From Chionoecetes opilio (Eukaryota; Arthropoda; Malacostraca; Decapoda; Majidae): a stretch of DNA of 64,000 nucleotides. Position numbers and translations under genes: made by a program. This document shows positions 46,501 to 52,800 of the stretch, piece by piece. The notes beneath the pieces are model-generated. The model did not search any database. It saw nothing but the letters and a program-made list of their open reading frames with translations, and was not told the origin of the DNA. Position 1 is the stretch's first letter; each line of letters opens with the position of its first letter. Where the stretch lies: positions 136,001-200,000 of the forward strand of contig JACEEZ010024063.1 in NCBI GenBank assembly GCA_016584305.1, written 5' to 3'.

Positions 46501-47314
46501 CATTTATAGCCATACTATGACACAGATGAAGACACAAAATGACACAGACTCTCCAGATAGCCCCTTTTAACTTTCCTGAAATCATGGATGTAGAAATGTA
46601 ACTATTAACGCCACCACACGTCTGTACATCGAAAAAAACGTTGTCCTGGCGACTTTAGTGTTATCTATGGTACGTAATAAATTAATGAAGTGAAAGCCTA
46701 TTACTATGCTCCTTATAGCCAATCTAAAGTATTAGTGTTGGTGTGTGGCAGCATTGCAGAATAAGCAATATCACTTTCCAGTTTCCAGAAACATAGCTCC
46801 ATATTTTATTGGCGGCCGGAGTGACCAGGGTGGTAGGCCGGAGTGACCAGGTGGTAGGCCGGAGTGACCAGGTGGTAGGCCGGAGTGACCAGGATGGTAG
46901 GCCGGAGTGACCAGGGTGTGGGGCCGGTGTGACAGGGGCCGGAGTGACTTGAAATCGAATTATTGTAGCTCCAAGGGGGGGGGGGGGGGGATAAACCGTA
47001 GAGCATATAATTGTGGAATGCAACAACCATAGGAGCCAGAGGAAAAGGCTAATAGCTTCAATAGTAATAGTCCTAGGCAAGGAGCCAGAGGAAAAGGCTA
47101 ATAGCTTCAATAGTAACAGTCCTAGGCAGAGAGGTGAGCGTCAGAGGTCACAGGAAGAAGAATCCACAGCTTTATCGCCTTATGTAAACACAACACACAC
47201 TATACTTACAATTCTAAGGTTAGCTAATTCTTCGAAGGTCAAATAGCCCATGATCTTCTCAGTCACTATCTCAGGCAAGTCCAGGACATGTATTGTCCTA
47301 TTTCCACCTGCCAT
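28168..47314 (-). CDS. FBXO28: FBXO28, F-box only protein 28 (complete, 8 exons)
   Basis: Complement join 28168-28521, 29246-29449, 30655-30768, 35366-35520, 36484-36697, 36929-37087, 37998-38087, 47210-47314; 464 aa (human protein about 368). All introns are GT-AG with matching phases. Residues 1-45 form the F-box (LDLPEIVTEKIMGYLTFEEL...LRIVCRRFN). Residues 66-160 are the most conserved block (QLPRRESERRNH, SLLNMTFMKYVDSN, CCFIPGKVIDEIYRVLR, ELRDISSMAMEHFEEKI). Residues 225-285 are coiled coil, and the C-terminus is Ser-rich with a basic SKRRRKRR nuclear signal. F-box proteins bind SKP1 and act as substrate adaptors of SCF ubiquitin ligases; FBXO28 is nuclear and linked to MYC ubiquitylation in vertebrates. 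Introns hold at least eight transposons. The longer length comes from the Ser-rich C-terminal exons. Confidence 0.94.
28522..29245. other. FBXO28 intron 7 with a hairpin repeat
   Basis: Contains a fold-back at about 28890-29135: TCAGACCAGCTTAAACTGGC faces GCCAGTTTAAGCCGGTCCGA, probably a MITE of unknown type. A segment near 28660-28745 partly repeats 28545-28655. Confidence 0.6.
29246..29449 (-). CDS. FBXO28: FBXO28 exon 7
   Basis: Acceptor GCATTCCAG, donor ATT|GTAAGT-like (GTAAGTTAA), phase 0 to 0, 68 codons beginning LSRKMLEYDTRLNEVLRAGG, the end of the coiled coil, then Ser-rich. Its upstream intron sequence is derived from a LINE tail almost up to the acceptor. Confidence 0.9.
29452..29830 (+). 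mobile_element. LINE 3' tail (CACGTGTAGGTCTCAC family), split by a SINE
   Basis: TTTTAAAAGGAGGCTGGATA, GGATGGGGATGAAAGGTGGA and, after the SINE, GGAACTACCACGTGTAGGTC with tail TTATGTTCTTAT. Other copies: 33245-33318, 34638-34697 (+) and 35083-35310, 45770-45826, 50208-50263, 51613-51845 (-). Confidence 0.85.
29576..29753 (-). mobile_element. tRNA-derived SINE, family 2, with 14-bp TSD
   Basis: Reverse of 5856-6036. The target duplication GTTAGGTATCAGGA is at 29562-29575 and 29754-29767, in the LINE tail, so the SINE inserted after the LINE fragment. Confidence 0.93.
30050..30390 (-). mobile_element. tRNA-headed SINE, family 4
   Basis: Minus-strand head CTTGGGGAGGCGGTAGCAGA and GTGGTTAGCGTCTCCGAGTG resembles a tRNA 5' half; the body includes GGGCCAACCATCAGAGCCCT. 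A fragment of the body (GATGGTTGGCCCTC, TTTATAGCGACACCTGTGAT) is at 52245-52358. Confidence 0.72.
30655..30768 (-). CDS. FBXO28: FBXO28 exon 6 (coiled coil)
   Basis: Acceptor TCTATTTTACAG, donor GAG|GTGAGT, phase 0 to 0, 38 codons INEVRRKLNEQEKVTLEQNR..., heptad-like, matching the EQTQIIGEQ coiled coil of the family. Confidence 0.94.
31010..31538 (+). CDS. element ORF 5' part with 2A ribosome-skipping motif
   Basis: Frame open from the acceptor-like site at 31010 through 31538. It contains FLEWRGRVAADYLSKLLLK followed by AGDVEKNPGPES at about 31191-31226. D-V-E-x-N-P-G-P is the 2A consensus at which ribosomes release after Gly and resume at Pro, preceded here by the usual hydrophobic helix LLLKAG. 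The rest (CIIHQAVSDGDEHFVSPQSH, IIFYHRKCRSMF) resembles a recurrent invertebrate multicopy family of unknown function. A likely 1-nt change near 31510-31520 breaks continuity with the downstream frame. No AUG is obvious at the start; the first AUG in frame is after the 2A. Confidence 0.7.
31519..32766 (+). CDS. element ORF 3' part, uncharacterised C2HC zinc-finger protein (truncated)
   Basis: 415 codons in a frame overlapping the 5' part. PICVFCSKVKFKKHS and EAHYHASCYRNYTR supply a CxxC...HxxxC set, probably zinc-binding. Later blocks (LPYAVKALTGNTEVIR, FGHGVSYDQLEENDTALCLQ, TNLAWDNIDRLEETL) match a pattern I recall from many uncharacterised invertebrate repeat-family proteins; there the sequence continues for a second half that is missing here. 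The last eleven residues come from the inverted repeat. No DDE-type catalytic residues could be assigned. Confidence 0.65.
   Translation: METLKSKAGECSSDLSGSSDCPPKKSSRTSTHESRVYAPICVFCSKVKFKKHSNTRETLTLASQLRVDQTLRESAVRNADGRMIALTSRDIVATEAHYHASCYRNYTRNKEDSNENEEEKVTDEFILYHKVEGEAYQELFEYIREDIIPNKRIIPVTSLTTKLESLMLSGGVNLLKDSIKKNMHRRLKSELGGAVEIFSDDKGKLLMVPCCVSLKDVVLENQNLHRELKLWKAKSTDINKIIDQTSSHIRTAIKKDMIFTPWPYHPSDVATHIAIPNELQRFLVGLLTGDTTSTTNKSQRTAILVESFSQDMIYAVTRGQYKPPKHFLLPYAVKALTGNTEVIRILNKFGHGVSYDQLEENDTALCLQKLAMGFNQRAVLPLSIKPHVFTNLAWDNIDRLEETLDRPIKRNLKIS
33245..33318 (+). mobile_element. LINE 3' tail fragment (CACGTGTAGGTCTCAC family)
   Basis: AGAACTACCTCATGTAGGTC, TCTCTTGCAGCTTGC and TTATGTTCTTATGTA. 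Confidence 0.8.
33394..34360 (-). mobile_element. RTE-like LINE, 5'-truncated copy with intact RT core
   Basis: A 316-codon minus-strand frame covers the RT from NTGVRQGCVLAPSLFN through VFADDAVIFAESLEVL (catalytic FADD kept), SWLKTKVQVFG, LLYGCETWTLNSDLKRR, LRLYGHVARYPETDP to the C-terminus WRRRVGEATRPLAYAPND. Same family as 15163-18449 but with fewer disruptions. It lies in FBXO28 intron 5, same orientation as the gene. Endonuclease and RT fingers are missing, so it is a dead-on-arrival 5' truncation. Confidence 0.92.
34361..34637. other. FBXO28 intron, no feature seen
   Basis: AT-rich, no conserved frame. Confidence 0.5.
34638..34697 (+). mobile_element. LINE 3' tail fragment (CACGTGTAGGTCTCAC family)
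   Basis: AGGAACTACCACGTGTAGGT, then CTTGTAGCTTTCTTATTTTC and TTATGTTC. Confidence 0.82.
35083..35310 (-). mobile_element. LINE 3' tail (CACGTGTAGGTCTCAC family), longer copy
   Basis: On the plus strand AAGGAAGCTACAAAAGGCTG, CTACACGTGGTAGTTCCTGT, CCATCCATGAAATTGTCTAG and GAGTCCATTCCAATCATTTA, matching 51613-51845 over its whole length. It ends about 55 bp before FBXO28 exon 5. Confidence 0.88.
35366..35520 (-). CDS. FBXO28: FBXO28 exon 5
   Basis: Acceptor TTTTTCCAG, donor AAG|GTAAAT, phase 1 to 0, ALAATTSSSLALNKAHSLQA ... ALKKEVNDMKSK. Ser-rich region leading into the coiled coil. Confidence 0.9.
35803..36439. mobile_element. TA-target DNA transposon (CCATAAATGGCGGCGTAC ends)
   Basis: CCATAAATGGCGGCGTACAA and TTGTACGCTGCCACTTACGG are inverted and flanked by TA (35801-35802, 36440-36441). 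A second inner TIR-like motif (GGTCGACTTATACGGCAAGG, GCCGACTTATACGGCAAG) suggests a composite. Resembles 26809-27968 in its CCRTA start and TA target. Located in FBXO28 intron 4. Confidence 0.8.
36484..36697 (-). CDS. FBXO28: FBXO28 exon 4
   Basis: Acceptor GTCACTTTTCAG, donor CCG|GTAAGT, phase 0 to 1. VIDEIYRVLRFIQCHKTRTL then ELRDISSMAMEHFEEKIIGS: part of the family's most conserved block. Confidence 0.96.
36929..37087 (-). CDS. FBXO28: FBXO28 exon 3
   Basis: Acceptor CCTTCCCTCAG, donor AAG|GTTAGT, phase 0 to 0, 53 codons. QLPRRESERRNHPLFRHCDI and SLLNMTFMKYVDSNMCCFIP are diagnostic of FBXO28. Confidence 0.97.
37111..37326. mobile_element. piggyBac-type MITE with TTAA TSD (intact)
   Basis: TTAA then CCCCTTCACGCCCAGAACGT, and TCTGGGCGTGAAGGGG then TTAA. 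The intact sister of the split copy at 26743-28115. It ends 23 bp from the FBXO28 exon 3 acceptor, so its edge falls in the branch-point zone. Confidence 0.9.
37327..37997. other. FBXO28 intron 2, no feature seen
   Basis: No repeat or coding frame recognised apart from the MITE. Confidence 0.5.
37998..38087 (-). CDS. FBXO28: FBXO28 exon 2 (end of F-box)
   Basis: Acceptor TTTATTTTTCAG, donor GAG|GTGAGT, phase 0 to 0, 30 codons VCRRFNNVNQMLLNKGFRQL.... The VCRRF motif closes the F-box opened in exon 1. Confidence 0.96.
38579..39532 (-). CDS. ISXO2/Merlin-like transposase-derived gene, catalytic triad altered
   Basis: Uninterrupted 317-codon frame starting MACEGCSYSFLEFIKEF. An N-terminal zinc ribbon (CPTCGGDCKL...FYCSKRW) and a helical region precede an ISXO2-like DDE fold (residues about 145-290): VVEIGEQRLGNAKYGRGRDV, KWLFGAYERGSKKLLLFPV, PIIKRHILPGTTIYSTERRA, VNHS and HTQNVDLCCRDAKSW. 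In active members I recall VEIDE, IYSD and HTNxxE at the catalytic sites; here they read EIGE, IYST and VD. The frame is intact despite this. Near its end a GAAG|GTAAGT donor-like site occurs. It sits in FBXO28 intron 1, same strand. Its 5' flank (39548-39650) recurs inside a TIR element at 54320-54903. Either a recently inactivated transposase or a domesticated gene. Confidence 0.78.
   Translation of the reverse strand: MACEGCSYSFLEFIKEFTIEEEVSFEYLKRHGVLPTKIKCPTCGGDCKLKKSHKTFYCSKRWKDKRRRSITCKFSVTQKKGTFLNQSHIRPNALLAFIALFLSKSKTQREAQDWLGFSSETCVKWAGYCYEVFEYWFWNQCTVGGPDAVVEIGEQRLGNAKYGRGRDVEGKWLFGAYERGSKKLLLFPVGKRDIQALTPIIKRHILPGTTIYSTERRAYSRLEALSLGYTHRTHRAAVNHSAGVSEDGVHTQNVDLCCRDAKSWVFRSGNKVSVYPKYLARYLFSRAYSKTERIHHFLKNAGQLFLHPYSEEGKLTW
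39533..39850 (-). promoter_or_regulatory. 5' flank of the ISXO2-like ORF, shared with a TIR element
   Basis: GCAGCGAGGATCCCTTGGGG, ACACTATGAGCCCTGGTGAT and GACAGGTGAGGCGGATGAC recur at 54518-54630. GC-rich; it may be the element's promoter or leader. Function is inferred only. Confidence 0.45.
40296..41119 (+). mobile_element. non-LTR reverse transcriptase fragment (YADD type), 5' part
   Basis: FYADDGLILAQSEEDALN (RT catalytic box intact), then LEMNKDKSHIIIYS and IKYLGISITNKEDVL in successive frames, with LPKLLYCQGIIPYNNNNLEK downstream. A LINE tail (TGCCATATGACCTCTGATG ... ATTAAATCAATCAATC, 40624-40687) interrupts it, and the 1.2-kb palindrome at 41120-42302 interrupts it again; it resumes at 42310-42890. 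Different LINE clade from 15163-18449. Confidence 0.8.
40624..40687 (+). mobile_element. LINE 3' tail (ATTAAATCAATCAATC type) inside another LINE
   Basis: GTGCCATATGACCTCTGATG, TCTGGCACATTTCCTC and CATTAAATCAATCAATCA. Breaks the RT frame. Confidence 0.8.
41120..42302. mobile_element. palindromic (fold-back) element with three ~400-bp arms, 7-bp TSD
   Basis: Ends CAAAGACTACTGTAGACTGG and CCAGTATAGAGTAGTCTTTG, flanked by TACCAAC at 41113-41119 and 42303-42309. Arm 1 (41160-41530) is plus; arm 2 (41540-41860) and arm 3 (41880-42240) are inverted copies of it. Shared motifs include GATATATTTCGTTTTCTGAT and its reverse in both. No coding capacity. A solo arm is at 63027-63213. Inserted in the LINE at 40296-42890. 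Confidence 0.88.
42310..42890 (+). mobile_element. LINE fragment, continuation of 40296-41119
   Basis: The frame TNIYQLGIKTREITDK can be read across the empty site. Afterwards decay is heavy. Family-level identity only. Confidence 0.6.
42960..43095. repeat. CT-rich low-complexity stretch with local duplication
   Basis: TTTCCTTCCTCCTCCTCCTC. AGGACAGTAATGGACAGATG with CTCTTGGATTTTACAGAAAA occurs at 42916-42963 and again at 43104-43150, so a 188-bp displaced direct repeat encloses the tract. Confidence 0.8.
43280..44765 (+). mobile_element. non-LTR retrotransposon RT and C-terminal region, decayed
   Basis: RT blocks: RVTLIHKGGGKDR, YRPVAVLNMILAKV, GFRKGREGMEN, IDIEKAYDAVDRRKL (motif A Asp present), NNVGVKQGYVMSP, then A*VDDVVMMAESKDEM, where a stop falls directly before the VDD box. 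The C-terminus continues with DKYVYLGLEVNK, YCLYGSEVTQY, and RWYRRKQKPEGVTWHVGDWG. At least four stops or frameshifts. A third LINE lineage, distinct from the two above. Confidence 0.85.
44841..45508. repeat. large palindrome with telomere-like repeats in the loop
   Basis: Left arm 44841-45056 and right arm 45301-45508 are inverted copies (shared CTTATTGTATTCTAAGAGAC and reverse; CCTAAAATGTTCTATATCTC and reverse). The 240-bp loop holds (TTAGG)n, (TAAGG)n and (TTCAGG)n. A partial third arm is at 60828-60915. Confidence 0.93.
45096..45290. repeat. interstitial (TTAGG)n array with TAAGG and TTCAGG variants
   Basis: GGTTAGGTTAGG, then about sixteen AAGGT units, five GGTTCA units and again TTAGG units. 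The hexamer block TTCAGG is homogeneous. Confidence 0.97.
45520..45660. repeat. GGTTAGTTAACTAG...CTGGGGGG repeat
   Basis: AGGTTAGGTTAGTTAACTAG and TCTGGGGGGCGCAGACCCCC resemble 60690-60760 and, inverted, 61305-61375. A dispersed repeat with a G/C hairpin. Confidence 0.7.
45770..45826 (-). mobile_element. LINE 3' tail fragment (CACGTGTAGGTCTCAC family)
   Basis: AGGCCGTGAGACCTACACGT and GGTAGTTCCTG. Confidence 0.82.
45862..45942. repeat. short AGTCACTCCGGCC tandem repeat
   Basis: Four loose units; reverse complement of the minisatellite at 46812-46950. Confidence 0.75.
46258..46673. mobile_element. MITE, CCTACCGTAGA family (inverted, one end worn)
   Basis: Reverse complement of 5159-5560 with CACTGAAGATGATACACAGT, GATTGAACC absent, and the terminal TTTAGTGTTATCTATGGTA. 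The other terminus is lost. Confidence 0.8.
46812..46950. repeat. minisatellite, unit GGCCGGAGTGACCAGGTGGTA
   Basis: Five to six units of 21-23 bp. Reverse-complement units are at 45862-45942, on the other side of the MITE. Confidence 0.93.
47030..47130. repeat. tandem duplication of a ~53-bp segment
   Basis: GGAGCCAGAGGAAAAGGCTA through GTCCTAGGCA occurs twice back to back with one difference. Located just downstream of the FBXO28 exon 1 donor. Confidence 0.93.
47210..47314 (-). CDS. FBXO28: FBXO28 exon 1 (start codon and F-box)
   Basis: ATG at 47312-47314 in context CAGCACAATGGCA. 35 codons: MAGGNRTIHVLDLPEIVTEK then IMGYLTFEELANLRI, donor ATT|GTAAGT, phase 0, joining VCRRF of exon 2. The L-x-LP-x-I...I..YL....L..L pattern is an F-box. 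No other upstream AUG in frame before stops. Confidence 0.93.
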
Positions 47315-48024
47315 TGTGCTGGTCGACCTCAGGGTTCAGTTCAGTTGGCACGAGACGACGACACAATAGCAATAATAACAACACACTTTTAGCCTTTATA
47401 ACGGGACTACTTCCATTTCCTTAAAATTTTACGTTTAAACTATTTTTAACTCCCTCTCATTAATCAAATCTTCACCATCATTCCCATATAGCTACGGTAA
47501 TAAATCCTTGGGTTCTTATATCTTGCATGACTATATTCTTCTTGATTTTTGTATAGTATTGTCAGAGAGCTCCTGCAAACACTGCCAGATGAGCCTCCCT
47601 CCCGTACCAGGCTACACGGCTTGTTGCAGGGCAGCTTCAAACTCTGTGCCAGACCAGATGCTCTCCTGAAAGTAGACTCTCGACTGGCACAGCGTGGACA
47701 CCACAGCTGTGAGGAAGACCTCTAATCTAAACCCAAATAAACAAGAGCTCACGAGGGTGTCACTCGGGGATATATGGCGCGCCATTTATTTCAGGACGAC
47801 GATCCTAGCGGTTGTGCACGCACTGACAGTCGCCCGTGCAGATAGAGGGGAATCGCTCCTCTTTGGTGATGATGGGTGATAATGGAAGGTGGAGAGAGGA
47901 AGAAGGAGATGAGGAAGGAAAGGAGGAATAAGGAGTAAGGAAGAAATTGGAGGGATGAAGAGTCAGAAGAGGAACTGACGAGGAAAGAAATAAGGAATCA
48001 AAGAAGGGAGGGAATTCCTCCACT
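47315..48024. other. FBXO28 upstream region
   Basis: Presumed promoter and 5' UTR of FBXO28 (minus strand). No TATA box seen. CAACTGAACTGAACCCTGA lies 25-45 bp before the ATG. A repeat-like block with GTGTCACTCGGGGATATATG lies at 47755-47880. Confidence 0.4.
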
Positions 48025-48195
48025 CACCCATTACCAATCACCCCCTACCCATTCATTACCCATCACCCCACACCCATTCGCTCACTCATTTCCCTTGTCT
48101 GGCACATTCACCTTTTTGGCATTAAATCAATCAATCACCCATTTCCCATCACCCCCAACCCATTCACTCACCCATTTCCCATGACCCCCCACCCA
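48025..48195. repeat. minisatellite CCCATTACC/CACCC, interrupted by a LINE tail
   Basis: Reverse complement of the array at 12462-12592. TGTCTGGCACATTCACCTTT and GGCATTAAATCAATCAATC (48097-48137) are inserted in it. Confidence 0.88.
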
Positions 48196-49796
48196 ATGCA
48201 GTAAACGCAAGAAATGAGTCAATGTTTCCTTCGCGTGTGTGTTGATTGACCACGTGAACTATACCAACTGGCATCACCCTAACACACCGAACTCGTCGCT
48301 GTAAGTCAAGCAGCGGATACCTGTAACCCTGTAGCTACCGTGTACAGCCTCACACACACACCTGGTGTGTAGTGGGGTCCAGGGCGTAACAGTATATTAC
48401 CATTTGATCTCATCCTTCCCCCTCCATTATACTGTCTATAACTATACTGTTTTCATAATACAAGCTTGCAGCCTATAAATATTTCAATCTCTACATAGAT
48501 CATTATTGTTACCACTTATCACCTCATTTTCTTTTCCTTCTCATCTTTGCACATTTATCAATTCTTTTATCATCACACTACTCTCATTTATCTCTCCATA
48601 CTTCTTGTCCTTCAATAAAGTTAACAATTTTGCTTTCCTTTAGTATCATCGATTAATCACCATCTCTTATCTTCTGTAGCTTTTCTTTGACTGCCATTAC
48701 TCCCCTTCGTTCCTATCTACCGTTGTGTAATCCTGATCTCCTTAATGCCATCTTACTGAACATTTCTCAGATCTTAAACCGTATTTTGTAAAGATATTAT
48801 TTATCTTCCACATCTCAAACTTGCAACTTATGGTCTCTCTCCACCTTAACACATAATAGTTCCCTGAACTATATACCAACAGCTATTTATCCTCAATCAC
48901 TTTACTTTGCACCATCTTTACTTCTACTTTCCCATACATTTTATTTTCTCCCCTTTCCATCTTCCATCCAGATTCTCAAATACGACCACTGTCAATCTTC
49001 TCATCAAGCTCTCTCCTTTTAATTCAATAAAATCAATTTCGTATTCATAAAACCTCCCAAGATTCTGTTTCTCTTGGTGAACTGTAACATCCTTTGCCTA
49101 AGCTTTCTAAGTGCGGAAAGAAACAAAGTTTGGTCAAGAATATGTATTAACATACACACATTATGACTTGGAAGTGCATGGATCAAATATCATACCTGTA
49201 CATATATACACTCCAGACCAGTATTCACAATGTGCATGTATTCTCATCTAACTTAAAAATACCTATGATAATCATCTGCAAAAATAGCATCATATTGACT
49301 AAGATCTACTCTTGACTCCTTTTCTGGTCTCTGCCGAGTGTTTCATTACAAGAAAATGTTGGAAAAAACAAAAACGAGATTTGTTAACTTAAGTCTTGGA
49401 AAATCACCCCCAAAATACCATAATAGTAATAAAAATTAATCTGGATGTAGTCATATACCAAATAATGTTGTAAACCATATTCCTTCAAGAGCATCCAATG
49501 CTCGAGTGCCATACTAAAGCTATTCTTCAACAAGTCAACACTCCACACATGATCTAGGGGGGAATACAAATCTCCAGGTGATGAAAATGACCAGCATCAA
49601 CCAATCTGGAACTTCACTCAAAAAAGAAGAGGAAAAGAAAAACATAAATATCACGAATTGCTGCCGTCTCCATGATGACGGCAAACCAAGTGATGATTGC
49701 AAGGGAGAGGAACAGTGGGAGGAAGGGGAAGGGGGAAGAACAGTGAGGGGGGAAGGGGGAAGGGAGAGGAACAGTGAGTGGGGAAGGGGAAGGTCT
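48196..49796. other. intergenic between FBXO28 and RBM39
   Basis: C/T-rich, low-conservation sequence, no gene recognised. The part below 49796 should include the RBM39 3' UTR, with a polypurine/polypyrimidine stretch at 49690-49790. Confidence 0.45.
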
Positions 49797-49891
49797 TCAT
49801 CGGGGGAACACGAGCTGTGTGGCCGTCATCGCCTCCGGGAACAGGGAATGGTAGCTCATCACCGGCACGTAGGCGGCTGTTATCATCTTGC
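49797..49891 (-). CDS. RBM39: RBM39 exon 9 (terminal)
   Basis: Acceptor TTATGTGACAG, phase 1 in, KMITAAYVPVMSYHSLFPEA then MTATQLVFPR and TGA at 49797-49799. Ends the UHM. A partial duplicate of this acceptor is at 50331-50372. Confidence 0.95.
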
Positions 49892-52800
49892 CTGTCACAT
49901 AACAAAGGAAGCATCGCATTAATAAACTTTAATCAAATAAGACAACTTGTGTATCAGTACCTGGTCGGGATCGAATCAGAGAAACGGGCATCATTGCCGT
50001 CTGATGGTTAGAAGGGAAAGATACGACCAGCCTACATGTCTCCCCCAACCACACTCAACAGGGCTTCATTGCCGCTTCAAGCAACATTATTCTTACCGCG
50101 GCGATCTAATTATTTGATTGAAGCCCCTGTTGAGTGTGGTTGGGCGAGATATGTAGGGTGATCGTATCTTTCCCTTTTAACCATCAGACGGCAAGGCGGC
50201 AATGATAAGAACATAAGGAAGCTACAAGAGGCCGTGAGGCCTACACGTGGTAGTTCCTGTAAATGATGATGCCCGTTTCTCGGGTTCGATCCCGACCAGG
50301 TACTGATACACACATTAATAATTTTGTAATCATCTTACCTGTCACAAAACAAAGGAAGTATAGCATTAACCCTTCCACGCACGGTGACACTATAGCGTCA
50401 AAACGGGCCCGTCTGCAATCTGAGCTTTTGACGCGAATTGCGTCAAAAAACTGTTAAAAATTCACCAAAAATAAAGTATTTATCAGAATTGCGTCAAAAT
50501 GTTCTGCGTCAAAGATCCAACCTAGACCTATAAAATAAACTAATTGTCAACTCTTTCGTGTGAGTGGATGTGAAATGATAAGGGTTTGTGTGTCAGTTTC
50601 CACTTAGCAGGCAGCCTGTGCGCGCAAATTGTCGTCCCTTTAAAACGTGTCCCGAGCTGGCCATAATTGCCATATGAAAATTATAATGGTAGCATTGGAA
50701 TCCTCATAAAAATCCGCCTTCATTGGCATATAAACCATAAAAAGTTGACTCAGGAAGTTTCGAGCTATGAAGTGGTGAACATAAGTATTTCTTATTTCTC
50801 TTTACTCAATATGTTTTCTGAGTCGGTAAATTCCGCTATTTATTTGCATTTCTTGTTATTTTTTTCTTTCATGAGGCAGCATAATCTCTTGCAAAACCAA
50901 TGATATATAATAATGCCAGGAAAAAAGAATACACGGTGGTGAAATTGATAACATAAAAAAATAATTCGCTGCAGTCTGACCATTTCACGGCCCTTAGAGA
51001 GCATAAGACGGATGTTGCAGTGGACGGAAAAACTTATTAAACTTTTCATGCGTGAAAGGGCTAATACACTTTACTTCCTATGATCCCGACAGACATTCTT
51101 ATCAATAAAATTGTTTCCCATTCTGAGGAACTTCTCGCAGTCTTCTAATAAAATTAAAGCTTATACTCTAAAATAAATTTTTTACTCCCAAAAAATTAAA
51201 TGAAAACATACATCAGATTCTCTCAAAACACAAAAATCTATCAGAAAAATAGTTAAATCTAATCTAAAAAATTCTATCTAAAAAAGGAGGTTGATAAAAC
51301 GAATTACCATTTTTCTTCATATCATAACATACAAAAATCAGTGTTAATATCAAGCCTTACCTGCAAACCACCTGCCGTGAAGAGCGTTGACAGAGGCGGC
51401 AGCAGTGGCTATGGTGGGGCACTTGACATACACGTTGCCTTGAGCCGACTGTCGGTCTACAAAGATATGCAGAACACCTCCATGCTTGTTGCACTCTTCA
51501 AGCACATCATCACGGATCTCATCAGCCCAGTTGGGATTTGTCTCTCTGCAATATGAAGACTGAATTATACAATGTACATATGTACTGCATCGAGAAAATA
51601 TGTACATAGAAGAACCTAAGAAAAAAAAGGAAGCTACAAGAGACTTACACATGGTAGTTCCTTTACTTAATACTACCTACATCCACCTTTCATCCCCATC
51701 CATGAAATTGTCTAGCCTCCTTTTAAAACTCCCTAATGACTCCGCACTAACTACCTGATGACAGAGTCCATTCCAATCATTTACAATCCTATTTGTGAAC
51801 CAGTTTCTCCCTATTTCTTTTTTAAATTAAGCTTTTCCAGTTTGAATTAGTTACTACGGATTATGTACAGGGGATATCAGGTGGCAGGCACTAAGCATGA
51901 GTTTGATACTTGATCCAGCAGGGTTGCATTCCCTCCCAGCCCCTGTGCCCACACCTCACAGGGACAAAAACTAAAAATACTACTTTTAATTACAACCCAA
52001 CCAACACAGGTTTATCAAGGGGTGTGGGGAGTTATCTTAAAATTAATTGCTGCCAAATGAAACAGCAGCTTTGCCTACAGCTTCTATCTGACTGTGCCTC
52101 TAAATTCCAGTCAATAAAATCAAGAGAAGTTTATACACATCCTAAATATACACAATAGCAAAGAGGATAAACAATTTTGTACATAAATATATAACTAATA
52201 AAAAATGAACATGAAGTGGCTGATGTAATTTATCTTTTTCTTTTTACATTTAAGCCTATAGCGCCAGTAGGCTATTTATCATATGGAGGGACGTGATGGT
52301 TGGCCCTCCGCCCGTTGGTTGGCGCAGGCTGGATTTTTATAGCGACACCTGTGATGTTATAGCTGAATGTCCGTTAAAAATAAATAAATATATACGTAGA
52401 TGAAATAAAATAAATAAATACTCACGTGGAAGGGTCGAACATGTTTGAGAGGAGGAAACACTGTGTGGCGATGGGTGGCGCCGGCTGCTGCTGTGGCTGT
52501 GCAGGCATGTGTAAGGCGTTGGCAGCGGCGGCGGGGAGCTGAAGACCCGTGCCCTCGGCTAGCTTGGCCATCAGCTGAAGTCTGCCCGTCGCACCTGTAA
52601 TTTGAAGGGATGAAAAGGTAAATATAGTATGTGCAGTATTCATTAAAATATTAATCACAGATAGAAACACTATCGTCAATAACACTAGTCGCCACTGCAC
52701 TAATGTCGCCAGGTGCCATATATTACAAATTTTAGCATTACTACAGACTTTTATGTGTCACTGGAGAGGCATGCACAGTAGTCTATATTATGTATGAGTC

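Noticed and set aside
46812..46950. Repeat-spacer array
   Set aside because: Contiguous tandem units with no unique spacers: a minisatellite.
50340..51060. CRISPR-like or regulatory GCGTCAAAA repeats
   Set aside because: Irregular spacing inside a TTAA-type TIR element in a eukaryotic intron; explained as transposon interior.
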